From Tsukamurella tyrosinosolvens (lineage in GTDB: Bacteria; Actinomycetota; Actinomycetes; Mycobacteriales; Mycobacteriaceae): 64,000 nucleotides of DNA. Shown piece after piece: positions 42,093-51,270 of this stretch; position 1 is the first letter of the stretch, and every line of letters starts with the position of its first letter. The notes under the pieces are model-generated. The model ran no database searches. It was not told where the DNA came from and saw only the letters and a list, made by a program, of their open reading frames with translations. The translations under genes were made by a program, and so were the position numbers. The DNA is taken from the NCBI RefSeq assembly GCF_900104775.1, contig NZ_FNSA01000003.1, forward strand, positions 1,984,001 through 2,048,000. Direction: 5' to 3'.

Positions 42093-43178
42093 ATGACCGT
42101 GTCCCCCTTCACCATCGCCGTCCCGGACGCCGAGATCGCGCTCCTGCGGGAGCGGCTCCGCGCCACGCGGTTCCCGGACGTCGCCCCCAACACGGACTTC
42201 GCCCGGGGGACGTCCGGCGAGTACCTCCGCGAGCTCGTCGCGTACTGGGCCGGGGAGTTCGACTGGAGGGAAGCCGAGGCGGGCCTGAACGCGATCCCGC
42301 AGTTCGTGGCCGAGGTCGACGGCCGCCCGGTGCACTTCCTGCACCGCGTCGCCGCCGATGCGCGGGGCGCGATCCTGCTGCTGCACGGCTGGCCGGACAC
42401 GCCGTTCCGGTACCGTCGCGTGCTCGACGACCTCACCGCCCGCGGCTTCGACTGCGTCGTGCCCTCGCTCCCGGGATTCGCGTTCACCGGCGGTCACGCG
42501 CTGTCGAGTGCGGCGACGGCCGACCTGTTCCAGCGCCTGATGACCGAGACGCTGGGCTACGACACGTTCGTGGTGGCGGGCGGGGACGTCGGGACCGTCG
42601 TGGGATCGCAGCTCGCGCGACGGCATGCCGACCGGGTCACCGCGCTGCACCTCACCAACGCCGAGTACCCGACCGGGAGCGAGCCCGACCTCACCGACGA
42701 GGAGCGGGCCTACGCCGAGTTCATCCAGTACTGGTGGGCCACCCAGGGCGGTTACGCGGCCGTGCAGTCCACGAAGCCGCAGATCGTGGGCCCGGCCCTC
42801 AACGACAGTCCGGCCGGCCTCGCCGCCTGGATGCTGGGCCTGATCGACACCGGAGCCCAGGACCACGACGTCGAGGGCGCCTTCGGCGGGCGCGACGAGC
42901 TGCTCACGAACATCAGCATCTACTGGTTCACGCAGACCGCGGCGACGGCCGCGGACAGCTACGCCGCCGACGGATGGGGCGGCGAGCTCGCGCGCATCAC
43001 CGTGCCGACCGCCATGGCGATCTACCCGCGAGAGGCGCAGTCCCCGCGCGCCTGGTGCGAGCGGGCGGCGAACGTCGTCCGCTACACCGCGATGCCGCGC
43101 GGCGGCCACTTCGCGGCGCTCGAGGTTCCGCAGGACTACGCGGGCGACCTGATCGCGTTCCTCGATGAGCCGGCCTGA
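42093..43178 (+). CDS. Epoxide hydrolase (EHN-domain alpha/beta hydrolase)
   Basis: This is a microsomal-type epoxide hydrolase of 361 residues. The N-terminal EHN domain (TIAVPDAEIALLRERLRATRFPD, EYLRELVAYWAGEFDWREAEAGLN) wraps the alpha/beta fold. HGWPDTP carries the oxyanion-hole motif, the nucleophile is the aspartate in VAGGDVGTVVGSQLA, and the catalytic histidine is in RGGHFAALE. The acid partner is probably the glutamate in YPREAQSPR. It would hydrate epoxides to diols. GAGCGGAG precedes the ATG. The 128-bp gap upstream separates it from the membrane protein and it ends at a 20-bp terminator hairpin. Confidence 0.9.
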   Translation: MTVSPFTIAVPDAEIALLRERLRATRFPDVAPNTDFARGTSGEYLRELVAYWAGEFDWREAEAGLNAIPQFVAEVDGRPVHFLHRVAADARGAILLLHGWPDTPFRYRRVLDDLTARGFDCVVPSLPGFAFTGGHALSSAATADLFQRLMTETLGYDTFVVAGGDVGTVVGSQLARRHADRVTALHLTNAEYPTGSEPDLTDEERAYAEFIQYWWATQGGYAAVQSTKPQIVGPALNDSPAGLAAWMLGLIDTGAQDHDVEGAFGGRDELLTNISIYWFTQTAATAADSYAADGWGGELARITVPTAMAIYPREAQSPRAWCERAANVVRYTAMPRGGHFAALEVPQDYAGDLIAFLDEPA

Positions 43179-43197
43179 TCCGCCGAACGCGGACGGA

Positions 43198-43240
43198 ACG
43201 CGGAACGGCCCGGCGGAGAATCCGCCGGGCCGTTCCGCGT
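43198..43240. terminator. Perfect 20-bp hairpin between epoxide hydrolase and sigA
   Basis: 43198-43217 is perfectly complementary to 43221-43240 with a GAA loop. It is located between two convergent stop codons and probably ends transcription from both sides. Confidence 0.8.
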
Positions 43241-43247
43241 CGATCGA

Positions 43248-44702
<1,455 letters not shown>

Positions 44703-44833
44703 GTACGCCCTTTCCTACTGTGCCTGCGTGCGCCGGAACCGCATCCCGGGCGCGACAACAGCACCGGTCCCGAGCCGTGCGCGGCGTCGGTGGTGGCTGA
44801 GGCGTCCGGGGGCGAGAGGGCCCGGCGTCTGTT

Positions 44834-44863
44834 CCGGCGTTTCGACGCCGGCACCCCATTGTA
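44834..44863 (-). promoter_or_regulatory. Candidate sigA -10 element and 5'-terminal hairpin
   Basis: On the minus strand TACAAT (44863-44858) is a near-consensus -10; no good -35 is visible. Initiation about 7 nt downstream would begin at a 7-bp hairpin (CCGGCGT/ACGCCGG with a 4-nt loop, 44834-44851). The remaining leader to the GTG at 44702 is about 150 nt with no gene of its own. Confidence 0.45.
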
Positions 44864-44920
44864 ACGATTCGGTCGCTCCGCCCGCATTCACCTGCGGTCA
44901 AAGCGCCCGAACCGGGCGGA

Positions 44921-45664
44921 TCAGGTGCGTTGCGATGCCATCGCCGCGCCCACGATGCCCGCGGTGTTCAGCAGTTTCGCGGGGATCACCGGCGTCTTCA
45001 CCTCGAGCAGCGGGACCCACTTGTCGGCTTTGCGGCTCACGCCGCCGCCCACGATGATCAGGTCCGGCCAGAGCAGCTTCTCGTACTCGCGGAAGACGCG
45101 GCTGACCTGTCCCGCCCACTTCTCGTAGCTCCAGCCGCGACGGTCCTTCACGGAGCTCGCCGCGCGGTGCTCGGCCTCCTTGCCCTCCACCTCGATGTGG
45201 CCGAACTCCGTGTTGGGCACCAGCGTCCCGCGGTAGATCAGCGCCGAGCCGATGCCCGTGCCCAGCGTCAGCAGCAGGATCACGCCGTCGAAATCGCGGC
45301 CCGCGCCGTACCGGTCCTCGGCGAGCCCCGCGGCGTCGGCGTCGTTGAGCACCGTCACGGGGCGGTCCAGCGTGGAGGTGAAGAGCTCGTTCGCGTCGGT
45401 ACCGACCCAGCCCGCGTCGATGTTGGCCGCGCTGCGGACCGTGCCGTTCGTCACCACCGCCGGCACCGTGATCCCGACGGGGCCGTCCCAACCGAAGTGT
45501 CCGATCACCTCGCGGACCGCACCGGCGCACGCGCCCGGCGTGGACGGCTGCGGGGTGGGCACCTTGAAGCGCTCGCCGACCAGCTCGCCCGTGTCCATGT
45601 CGACGATGCCGCCCTTGATGCCGCTGCCGCCGATGTCGACACCGAACCCCAGATTCTCCGCCAT
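44921..45664 (-). CDS. ppgK: Polyphosphate glucokinase
   Basis: This is a 247-residue ROK-type sugar kinase. The N-terminal FGVDIGGSGIKGGIVD is the phosphate-binding loop; the catalytic aspartate is in VLNDADAAGLAE; LTLGTGIGSALIYRGTLVPNTEFGHIEVEG holds the glucose-binding glutamate and histidine. Actinobacterial enzymes of this group phosphorylate glucose with polyphosphate or ATP. It lies upstream of sigA, as in mycobacteria, and is divergent from the inositol monophosphatase gene with 89 bp between. Confidence 0.93.
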   Translation of the reverse strand: MAENLGFGVDIGGSGIKGGIVDMDTGELVGERFKVPTPQPSTPGACAGAVREVIGHFGWDGPVGITVPAVVTNGTVRSAANIDAGWVGTDANELFTSTLDRPVTVLNDADAAGLAEDRYGAGRDFDGVILLLTLGTGIGSALIYRGTLVPNTEFGHIEVEGKEAEHRAASSVKDRRGWSYEKWAGQVSRVFREYEKLLWPDLIIVGGGVSRKADKWVPLLEVKTPVIPAKLLNTAGIVGAAMASQRT

Positions 45665-45753
45665 TGCCTGCTCCGCATTCCTCGAAGTGCCGGACGTCTC
45701 GTCCTCCGCCCGGGTGCCCCCGGCGCTGACAAAGTACCGCGGATTGTGGTTCT

Positions 45754-46626
45754 GTGGAGGGCGTGCAACTGAACCGGTGGGAGTTGTCCGAGATCGCCGT
45801 CACGGTCGCCGCGGAAGCCGCGCAGCGCGTCGCCGCCCGCCGGGCGGAGGTCTTCGGCGCCAATGCATTCGACGGCGCCGGCGGGTCCCGTCCCGAGGGG
45901 GTCACGACGAAGTCGACGCCCACGGATCCGGTCACGGTGGTCGACACGGAGACCGAGGGCTTCGTGCGGGAGCGCCTCGCCGAGCTGCGGCCCGACGACA
46001 CGGTCCTCGGTGAGGAGTTCGGCGGCGAGCGCGGGGAGCCCGGCGCGGTGCAGTGGGTCGTCGACCCCATCGACGGCACCGTGAACTTCCTCTACGGCGT
46101 GCCCGCGTACGCGGTCTCCGTCGGTGCGCGGGTCGACGGGGTGTCCGTCGCGGGCGCCGTCGCCGACGTCGTGCACGGCACCGTCTACGCGGCCGCCCTG
46201 GGCGCGGGTGCCCGTGAGATCGCCCCCGACGGCACCGTCCGCGACCTGCGGGCCAACCCGATCACCGATCCCGCGCTCGCCCTCGTCGCGACCGGCTTCG
46301 GCTACGCCCGCGAGCGCCGGGAGAAGCAGGGACGGGTGCTCGCGCAGCTGCTTCCCGCGGTGCGGGACGTGCGGCGCATCGGGTCCGCGGCGCTGGACCT
46401 GTGCATGGTGGCCGCGGGCCGCGCCGATGCCCACTTCGAGCACGGACTCAGCCCGTGGGACTGGGCCGCCGGAGCCCTCATCGCGCAGGAGGCGGGCGCC
46501 GTGGTGATCGTGCCGGCGCCCGACTCCAACAGCGACGACGGCGCGCTGACCCTGGCCGCCGCGCCCGGGATCGCCGACGATCTGATCGCCCTGCTCCGGG
46601 CGGCCGGCGGGCTCGAGGCCCTGTAG
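45754..46626 (+). CDS. suhB: Inositol monophosphatase family protein
   Basis: This is a 290-residue Mg2+/Li+-dependent phosphatase. Metal-site motifs are all present: GEEFGGERGEPG (Glu), WVVDPIDGTVNFLYGVP (Asp-Pro-x-Asp-Gly-Thr) and SPWDWAAGALIAQEAGA near the C-terminus. It dephosphorylates inositol 1-phosphate, needed for phosphatidylinositol and mycothiol in this order, though SuhB-type proteins can act on other sugar phosphates. The start is a GTG at 45754; a GTG at 45763 is an alternative. The order ppgK-suhB-cei is the same as in M. tuberculosis. Confidence 0.92.
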   Translation: MEGVQLNRWELSEIAVTVAAEAAQRVAARRAEVFGANAFDGAGGSRPEGVTTKSTPTDPVTVVDTETEGFVRERLAELRPDDTVLGEEFGGERGEPGAVQWVVDPIDGTVNFLYGVPAYAVSVGARVDGVSVAGAVADVVHGTVYAAALGAGAREIAPDGTVRDLRANPITDPALALVATGFGYARERREKQGRVLAQLLPAVRDVRRIGSAALDLCMVAAGRADAHFEHGLSPWDWAAGALIAQEAGAVVIVPAPDSNSDDGALTLAAAPGIADDLIALLRAAGGLEAL

Positions 46627-46650
46627 CTCCCGGCGCCCCGGCGGCGTCGA

Positions 46651-47385
46651 TCAGCGGTTGCAGGACTGACTGTGGACCGCCGAGACGAGCGCGGGGTTCG
46701 CCCCGCCGTCGGCCGCCCCGGCGGGCGCCGCACGCAGGATGCGCAGGATCTCCTGCGCATCGGTGCTGGGCTCGAGATCGGTGAAGAAGGTACCCAGGAC
46801 CAGGTCGACGGAGTTGTCGCGCCGCCCGTCGTTGACGAGTTCGGCGCACGGCGCGATGATCCACGCCGCCGCGGCCGCGGCCTTGCCCGAGTCGCCGAAC
46901 CGCAGCTGCGCCTGGCAGGCCATCTCGGGGTAGACCGGGTCGTTGCCGTAGGCGCCGGTGGTCGGTGCGCCGAAGCCGTAGTCGGCGAGCTTGTTCAGCG
47001 TCGTCTCCGCGCGGCCCGCCTGCCCGGAGGCGTTGAGCACGCGCACCGTCGAGGCCGCGAGCGGCGCGGGCCGGACCGAGACGAGGTCGTCGGGGGAGAC
47101 GACGTCGAACTGTCCCGAGGCGGGTGCGGGTGCCGGGGCCGTGGCCCCTGCGCGCGCGGCGGCGCCGGTCGTCGTGGCGGTCGCCGAGGCCGACGGTGCC
47201 GGCGGCGGCGGGCAGGACACGGGCGCGGCCGTCTCTTCCTGTGAGGACATGGCGCGGGCCCAGGTCGCGATGGCGACCACGGCGAGGACGGCGATCACGA
47301 TGAGGATCGGCAGCGTGTTGCGACGCCGGAACGGTTCACCGTTCCGGTCGAATCGCCGGCCCGTGCCGGTGAGCTGGGAAACCAC
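46651..47385 (-). CDS. cei: Envelope integrity protein Cei (LytR C-terminal domain)
   Basis: This is a 244-residue single-pass membrane protein. A cytoplasmic basic stretch (RRFDRNGEPFRRRN) precedes one transmembrane helix (TLPILIVIAVLAVVAIATWA), an Ala/Pro/Thr-rich linker and a LytR_C domain (STVRVLNASGQAGRAETTLNKLADYGFG). Four cysteines lie outside the membrane. The M. tuberculosis equivalent, Rv2700, contributes to envelope integrity and intrinsic drug resistance. I take the GTG at 47385 as start; the frame is open to 47475 but the added arginine-rich residues look non-coding. It is convergent with suhB and divergent from the DUF4193 gene. Confidence 0.87.
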   Translation of the reverse strand: MVSQLTGTGRRFDRNGEPFRRRNTLPILIVIAVLAVVAIATWARAMSSQEETAAPVSCPPPPAPSASATATTTGAAARAGATAPAPAPASGQFDVVSPDDLVSVRPAPLAASTVRVLNASGQAGRAETTLNKLADYGFGAPTTGAYGNDPVYPEMACQAQLRFGDSGKAAAAAAWIIAPCAELVNDGRRDNSVDLVLGTFFTDLEPSTDAQEILRILRAAPAGAADGGANPALVSAVHSQSCNR

Positions 47386-47524
47386 GGCCCCGACTGTACG
47401 GGAGCGCGTCCGTCCGGCAGGGGAGGCGGCGCGGGAGTCGCCGCGGGAATCCTCGCGGGAGGTCGCGGGAATCATCTGGGCTCATCATGCGTTGGAGGGG
47501 CAACGAGCGGTGGAATCGGCAACC

Positions 47525-47567
47525 GTCACGGAAAGTCCGTGACAACCGATTTCGAGTGCGCTACACT
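47525..47567 (+). promoter_or_regulatory. Promoter of the DUF4193 gene with overlapping palindrome
   Basis: GTGACA (47539-47544), a 17-bp spacer and TACACT (47562-47567) form a good SigA-type promoter. A perfect inverted repeat GTCACGGA-AAG-TCCGTGAC (47525-47543) covers the -35, a placement typical of a repressor site. The leader to the ATG at 47654 is about 80 nt. Confidence 0.65.
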
Positions 47568-47653
47568 CTGGCCGCTCGCGCGGGACACAACGCGCCCGGC
47601 GGTCTCGGAAACCCCGAGACCGGGGGCACGAGCAAGGATGGGGATGACACGGC

Positions 47654-47953
47654 ATGGCAACTGATTACGACGCTCCACGGCGCTCCGAGGCGGACGAGAT
47701 CTCGGAGGATTCGCTCGAGGAGCTCAAGGCCCGTCGCAACGAGGGCCAGTCCGGCACGGTGGATGTGGACGAGGGCGAGACCGCCGAGTCCTTCGAGCTC
47801 CCCGGTGCCGACCTGTCGGGCGAGGAGCTGAGCGTCCGCGTGGTGCCGAAGCAGGCTGACGAGTTCACCTGTACCAGCTGCTTCCTGGTGTACCACCGCA
47901 GCCGGCTCGCCGATCCGGACGGCACCGAGCTGATCTGCATCGACTGCGCCTGA
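47654..47953 (+). CDS. DUF4193 zinc-ribbon-like protein
   Basis: This is a 99-residue acidic protein. The N-terminal 70 residues are charged and probably disordered (DYDAPRRSEADEISEDSLEELKARR). The C-terminal end has FTCTSCFLVYHRSRLAD and ICIDC, two CxxC pairs that should bind zinc. It is a conserved actinobacterial family (Rv2699c in M. tuberculosis) of unknown function. The high conservation next to sigA, with a strong promoter of its own, suggests a basic cellular role, possibly linked to transcription, but this is speculation. Confidence 0.92.
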   Translation: MATDYDAPRRSEADEISEDSLEELKARRNEGQSGTVDVDEGETAESFELPGADLSGEELSVRVVPKQADEFTCTSCFLVYHRSRLADPDGTELICIDCA

Positions 47954-47981
47954 CGCGACCTTCTCCGCGGCGGCCCGCTCG

Positions 47982-48473
47982 CTATCCGAGCGTGGTCGCG
48001 GCGGGGATCAGTGCGAGCATCTTCTCCGGATGCCGGGTGGAGACCATCCAGTACGGCGTCGGATCGTCGGGATCGTCGAGGACCACGACGATCATCGTCT
48101 TGATCCAGCCCTTGTGGTAGACGAACGCGGCGGGATCGAGCTGGCGGCCCAGGGCCGCGCTCTTCGCCTCCGACGGCACCGCCGCAGCGCGGGAGATCAG
48201 CTCCAGCGGCAGGTGGGCGTTGCCCGCCCACAACTCACCGTCGCGCACCGCGACACTCCCGCGGCCCATCGACCACAGCAGGACCGCGATCACGGCGACG
48301 ATCAGCACGAACGCGCCGATCATCCAGTCACCCCAGTTCGCGGCGAGCGTCACCTCGAAGCAGAGCAGACCCGCCACGACCGCTCCCGCGAGCCACCAGT
48401 ACCACGGCACCGTGAGCCTCTCGACGTAGCCGTTCCCCGGCCTCGAGGTCTTCACTGTTCGATCGTCCGACAC
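47982..48473 (-). CDS. DUF3093 membrane protein
   Basis: This is a 163-residue protein. A short cytoplasmic N-terminus is followed by two transmembrane helices ([21 protein letters not shown] and [21 protein letters not shown]) and a soluble C-terminal domain of about 100 residues with [22 protein letters not shown]. It matches DUF3093, which lies between the DUF4193 gene and dut in mycobacteria (Rv2698). The function is unknown. The GTG at 48473 is chosen because dut starts 24 nt away on the other strand; longer readings would run through dut. Confidence 0.87.
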   Translation of the reverse strand: MSDDRTVKTSRPGNGYVERLTVPWYWWLAGAVVAGLLCFEVTLAANWGDWMIGAFVLIVAVIAVLLWSMGRGSVAVRDGELWAGNAHLPLELISRAAAVPSEAKSAALGRQLDPAAFVYHKGWIKTMIVVVLDDPDDPTPYWMVSTRHPEKMLALIPAATTLG

Positions 48474-48496
48474 GGCTTCAGCGTAGTCTGCATCCC

Positions 48497-48958
48497 ATGG
48501 TGAGCCAGATACCCCTACTGCGGCTCGACGAGGGCCTCCCACTCCCCAAGCGCGCACATCCCGGCGACGCGGGCGTGGACCTGTACTCGACGATCGACGT
48601 GCGGATCGAACCCGGCGCCCGCACGCTCGTCGGCACCGGCGTGGCGATCGCGCTGCCGCACGGCACCGTCGGCCTGATCCACCCGCGGTCCGGGCTGGCT
48701 GCGAAACACGGTCTCACGGTGGTCAATACGCCCGGCACGATCGATGCCGGCTACCGCGGCGAGCTCAAGGTGTGCCTGCTCAACACCGATCGCGAGAAGG
48801 CCGTCGAGATCAAGCGCGGCGATCGCATCGCCCAACTGCTCGTGCAGCGCGTCGAGCTGCCGGACTTCCACGAGGTCACCTTCCTCGACGAGACGGTGCG
48901 CGGCGCCGGCGGCTACGGCTCGTCGGGCGGGCACGCCAGCCTCGAGACCTCGCACTGA
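48497..48958 (+). CDS. dut: Deoxyuridine 5'-triphosphate nucleotidohydrolase
   Basis: This is a homotrimeric-type dUTPase, 153 residues. All five motifs are visible: [41 protein letters not shown] (catalytic Asp and base-binding Tyr), [13 protein letters not shown] and [11 protein letters not shown] at the mobile C-terminus. It removes dUTP and supplies dUMP for thymidylate synthesis. TAGTCT ends 7 nt before the ATG and there is no room for a leader in the 23-bp divergent gap with the DUF3093 gene, so its mRNA is probably leaderless. The DUF3710 gene follows 38 nt downstream. Confidence 0.96.
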   Translation: MVSQIPLLRLDEGLPLPKRAHPGDAGVDLYSTIDVRIEPGARTLVGTGVAIALPHGTVGLIHPRSGLAAKHGLTVVNTPGTIDAGYRGELKVCLLNTDREKAVEIKRGDRIAQLLVQRVELPDFHEVTFLDETVRGAGGYGSSGGHASLETSH

Positions 48959-48996
48959 CTTCCCGTCCACCCTCGAAGAACCAAGGAGCACCGTCC

Positions 48997-49818
48997 ATGG
49001 CCCTCGGCCGCCGCAAGTCCAAGCAGCGCAGCACCGCGAGCGTCGATCCGTACGCCACGATCGGCCAACCCGAGCACCACACGGTGCCGGAGCCCGCGGG
49101 CGACGACGAGGTCCAGGAGCTCGGCACCGGGGCGGGCCCGTACGACCTCAATTCCCTCGAGAGCACCGACGGCCTCGACGACGGCCGCCTCGACCTGGGC
49201 TCGATCATCCTGGCCATGCCGGCGGAGTCGCAGCTGCAGGTCGAGATGAGCCCCGAGGGGGTGCCCGTCGGCGTGCACCTCGACACCCCGGTGGGGCGCA
49301 TCACGCCGGGCGTCTTCGCCGCGCCGAAATCGGGCGGGCAGTGGCGCGAGGTCGTGACCGAGCTCGCCGATTCCCTCCGCGAGAACGGGGCCCAGGTCGC
49401 GATCGAGGACGGCCACTGGGGGCGTGAGGTCGTCGGCACCCAGCCCGACGGCGTGCTGCGGTTCATCGGCGTCGACGGCCCCCGCTGGATGGTCCGCATC
49501 GTGGTGGCCGCGCCGCTCGAGAACGCCGACCAGGCCGCGCAGCTCGCGCGGGCCATGCTCGCGGAGACCGTGGTGCGGCGCGGCACGGATCCGCGGCCGG
49601 CGCGCGATCACCTCGAGATCGAGCTCCCCGCCGAGCTGGTGCAGCAGCTGCAGCAGGCCATGGCCGAGCAGCAGGCGCAGCAGGAGCAGGCCGCCGCGTC
49701 GATCGCCGCGCAGGTCGCGCAGCGCGCCGCCGCCGACGGCCCCGCCGCCCTGCGGCAGAGCAATCAGGACCGGCTCACCCGGGGCTCCGCGCTGACCAGG
49801 CTCAACAACCAGCAGTAA
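48997..49818 (+). CDS. DUF3710 protein
   Basis: This is a 273-residue soluble protein. A basic start (ALGRRKSKQRSTA) and an acidic linker lead to a conserved core (LDLGSIILAMP, WREVVTELADSLRENGAQVAIEDGHWGREVVGT, FIGVDGPRWMVRIVVAAP). The C-terminal 90 residues are a glutamine/alanine-rich probable coiled coil (LVQQLQQAMAEQQAQQEQ). The family matches Rv2696c and its role is unknown. AAGGAG lies upstream of the ATG. It is downstream of dut in the same order as in mycobacteria and overlaps the convergent hydrolase gene by 17 nt. Confidence 0.9.
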   Translation: MALGRRKSKQRSTASVDPYATIGQPEHHTVPEPAGDDEVQELGTGAGPYDLNSLESTDGLDDGRLDLGSIILAMPAESQLQVEMSPEGVPVGVHLDTPVGRITPGVFAAPKSGGQWREVVTELADSLRENGAQVAIEDGHWGREVVGTQPDGVLRFIGVDGPRWMVRIVVAAPLENADQAAQLARAMLAETVVRRGTDPRPARDHLEIELPAELVQQLQQAMAEQQAQQEQAAASIAAQVAQRAAADGPAALRQSNQDRLTRGSALTRLNNQQ

Positions 49819-50500
49819 GTCCCTCGAGCCCGGCTCGGCCGAGGACGGCCGGGTCGGGGCCGAGGTCGGCCAGCTCGACCACGATGCCGGCGGCGTCCGG
49901 GATCGCGGCGGCCCAGGCCCGAGCCGTGGCCACCGGGTGGATCAGGTCGCCCTCGGCGCCCACGACGACGGTGCGCGCGGCGAGCCCGCCGAGCGCCGCC
50001 TCGGTCGGCGCCGCGTACCCCGCCGCCTCGCGCAGGGCCGGCGCGAGGAACGCGCCGTGCGCCGCCCACGACCGGCTCAATTCCCGCGCCAGCCACGGCG
50101 GGCTCCCGGCCCGCATCCGGGCGATCGCTTCCGCCGCGCCCACCTCGTCGACGGTGTCCGCGGTCACCCGCGCCGACATCGCCGCCGGCACGTCGGGGCC
50201 CGCCGGACCGCACCAGGGCGGCAGCGTGAGCACCAGCGTCACGTCGGCGCCCGGGTTCTCCAGCGCCCAGCTCGCGGCGACCGCCGAGCCCAGCGAGACG
50301 CCACAGGCCAGCAGCGGGCCGTCGGAGGCGGCGGCGTCCAGCGCGGCGCGATACCCCGCCACCACGGACGGCGGCGCCGCGTCCACCGCCACCGTGCGCG
50401 CGCACAGCTCGGTGAGCGGCGCGAACGCGCGGAGCACGAAATCGGCGTCCGAGCCCGAGCCCGGCAGCAGGACGGCGGTGGTGTGCGCGCGGAACAGCAT
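49802..50500 (-). CDS. Alpha/beta-hydrolase fold protein
   Basis: This is a 232-residue, alanine-rich protein with the alpha/beta-hydrolase outline: early LLPGSGSDADFVLRAFAPL (oxyanion loop), nucleophile elbow ACGVSLGSAVAA, and TVVVGAEGDLIHPVATARAWA holding the acid and a histidine candidate. It occupies the place of the alanine-rich Rv2695 in M. tuberculosis. The substrate is unknown; a small esterase or thioesterase role is possible. Its last 17 nt overlap the end of the DUF3710 gene on the other strand. Confidence 0.8.
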   Translation of the reverse strand: MLFRAHTTAVLLPGSGSDADFVLRAFAPLTELCARTVAVDAAPPSVVAGYRAALDAAASDGPLLACGVSLGSAVAASWALENPGADVTLVLTLPPWCGPAGPDVPAAMSARVTADTVDEVGAAEAIARMRAGSPPWLARELSRSWAAHGAFLAPALREAAGYAAPTEAALGGLAARTVVVGAEGDLIHPVATARAWAAAIPDAAGIVVELADLGPDPAVLGRAGLEGLTAGC

Positions 50501-50580
50501 GGGGCGAGCATGCCAGGGGCCGCCCGTGGCGCGGCGGCGGCACCGGATCGCGGGTGCGCCCGGCCACGTACTGTGTTCCT

Positions 50581-51270
50581 GTGACGGATGGTGCTGAGCA
50601 GGAGCCGGGAACGGCTGAGCAGGACGCCCCCGAGGCCTCGATCAAGGATCAGGTGCTCGAGCAGATGGGCGGCTGGCAGGGCTTGGTGTACTCCGCGCTG
50701 CCGGTGATGGCCTTCGTGCCCGCGAACGCCGTCTGGGGACTCAAGGGCGGCGCGATCGCCGCGCTCGCCGTGGCGGCACTCGTCGCCGTGATCCGCCTCG
50801 CGACCCGCACCTCGATCCAGCCCGCGATCTCCGGTTTCTTCGGCGTCGCGGTCTGCGTGGTGATCGCGATGATCGTCGGCGGGAACGGCAAGGGCTACTT
50901 CCTCTACGGCATCGTCATGCAGGCCGTCTTCGCCGTCGCCTTCGCGGTGTCGCTGCTCGTGCGGTGGCCCCTCGTCGGGGTGCTGTGGCACCTCTTCGAC
51001 GAGCGGAAGAAGGAACAGACCGGCGCGGCGGCGGGAGCCGGCGCCGACTGGCGCTCCGACCGGCGGCAGTACCGCACGTTCGCGTGGCTGACCGTGCTGT
51101 GGATCGCCATGTTCGCCGTGCGGTTCGCCGTCCAGTTCGCGCTGTACCAGAACGACGACGTGGGCGGGCTCGGCGTCGCCCGGATCATCATGGGCTGGCC
51201 CATGTTCGCCGTCGGCCTGCTGATCACCTTCCTCGTGGCCAGGAGGGCGACGCATGCTCGCACCGAATGA
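50581..51270 (+). CDS. DUF3159 membrane protein
   Basis: This is a 229-residue membrane protein. After an acidic cytoplasmic start the sequence ASIKDQVLEQMGGWQGLVYSALPVMAFV is typical of the family. About six hydrophobic helices follow, with a charged loop (DERKKEQTGAAAGAGADWRSDRRQYR) before the final two. The DUF3159 family (Rv2693c) has no assigned function. A TACTGT hexamer ends 6 nt before the GTG start, indicating a leaderless mRNA. In M. tuberculosis two Trk potassium-uptake genes separate this gene from the RNA methyltransferase; here the two genes overlap by 17 nt. Confidence 0.88.
   Translation: MTDGAEQEPGTAEQDAPEASIKDQVLEQMGGWQGLVYSALPVMAFVPANAVWGLKGGAIAALAVAALVAVIRLATRTSIQPAISGFFGVAVCVVIAMIVGGNGKGYFLYGIVMQAVFAVAFAVSLLVRWPLVGVLWHLFDERKKEQTGAAAGAGADWRSDRRQYRTFAWLTVLWIAMFAVRFAVQFALYQNDDVGGLGVARIIMGWPMFAVGLLITFLVARRATHARTE

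Noticed and set aside
47955-47999. Hairpin between the DUF4193 and DUF3093 genes
   Set aside because: Only a 6-bp stem with a distant GCGACC/GGTCGC pair; too weak to call as a terminator beside the strong ones found elsewhere.
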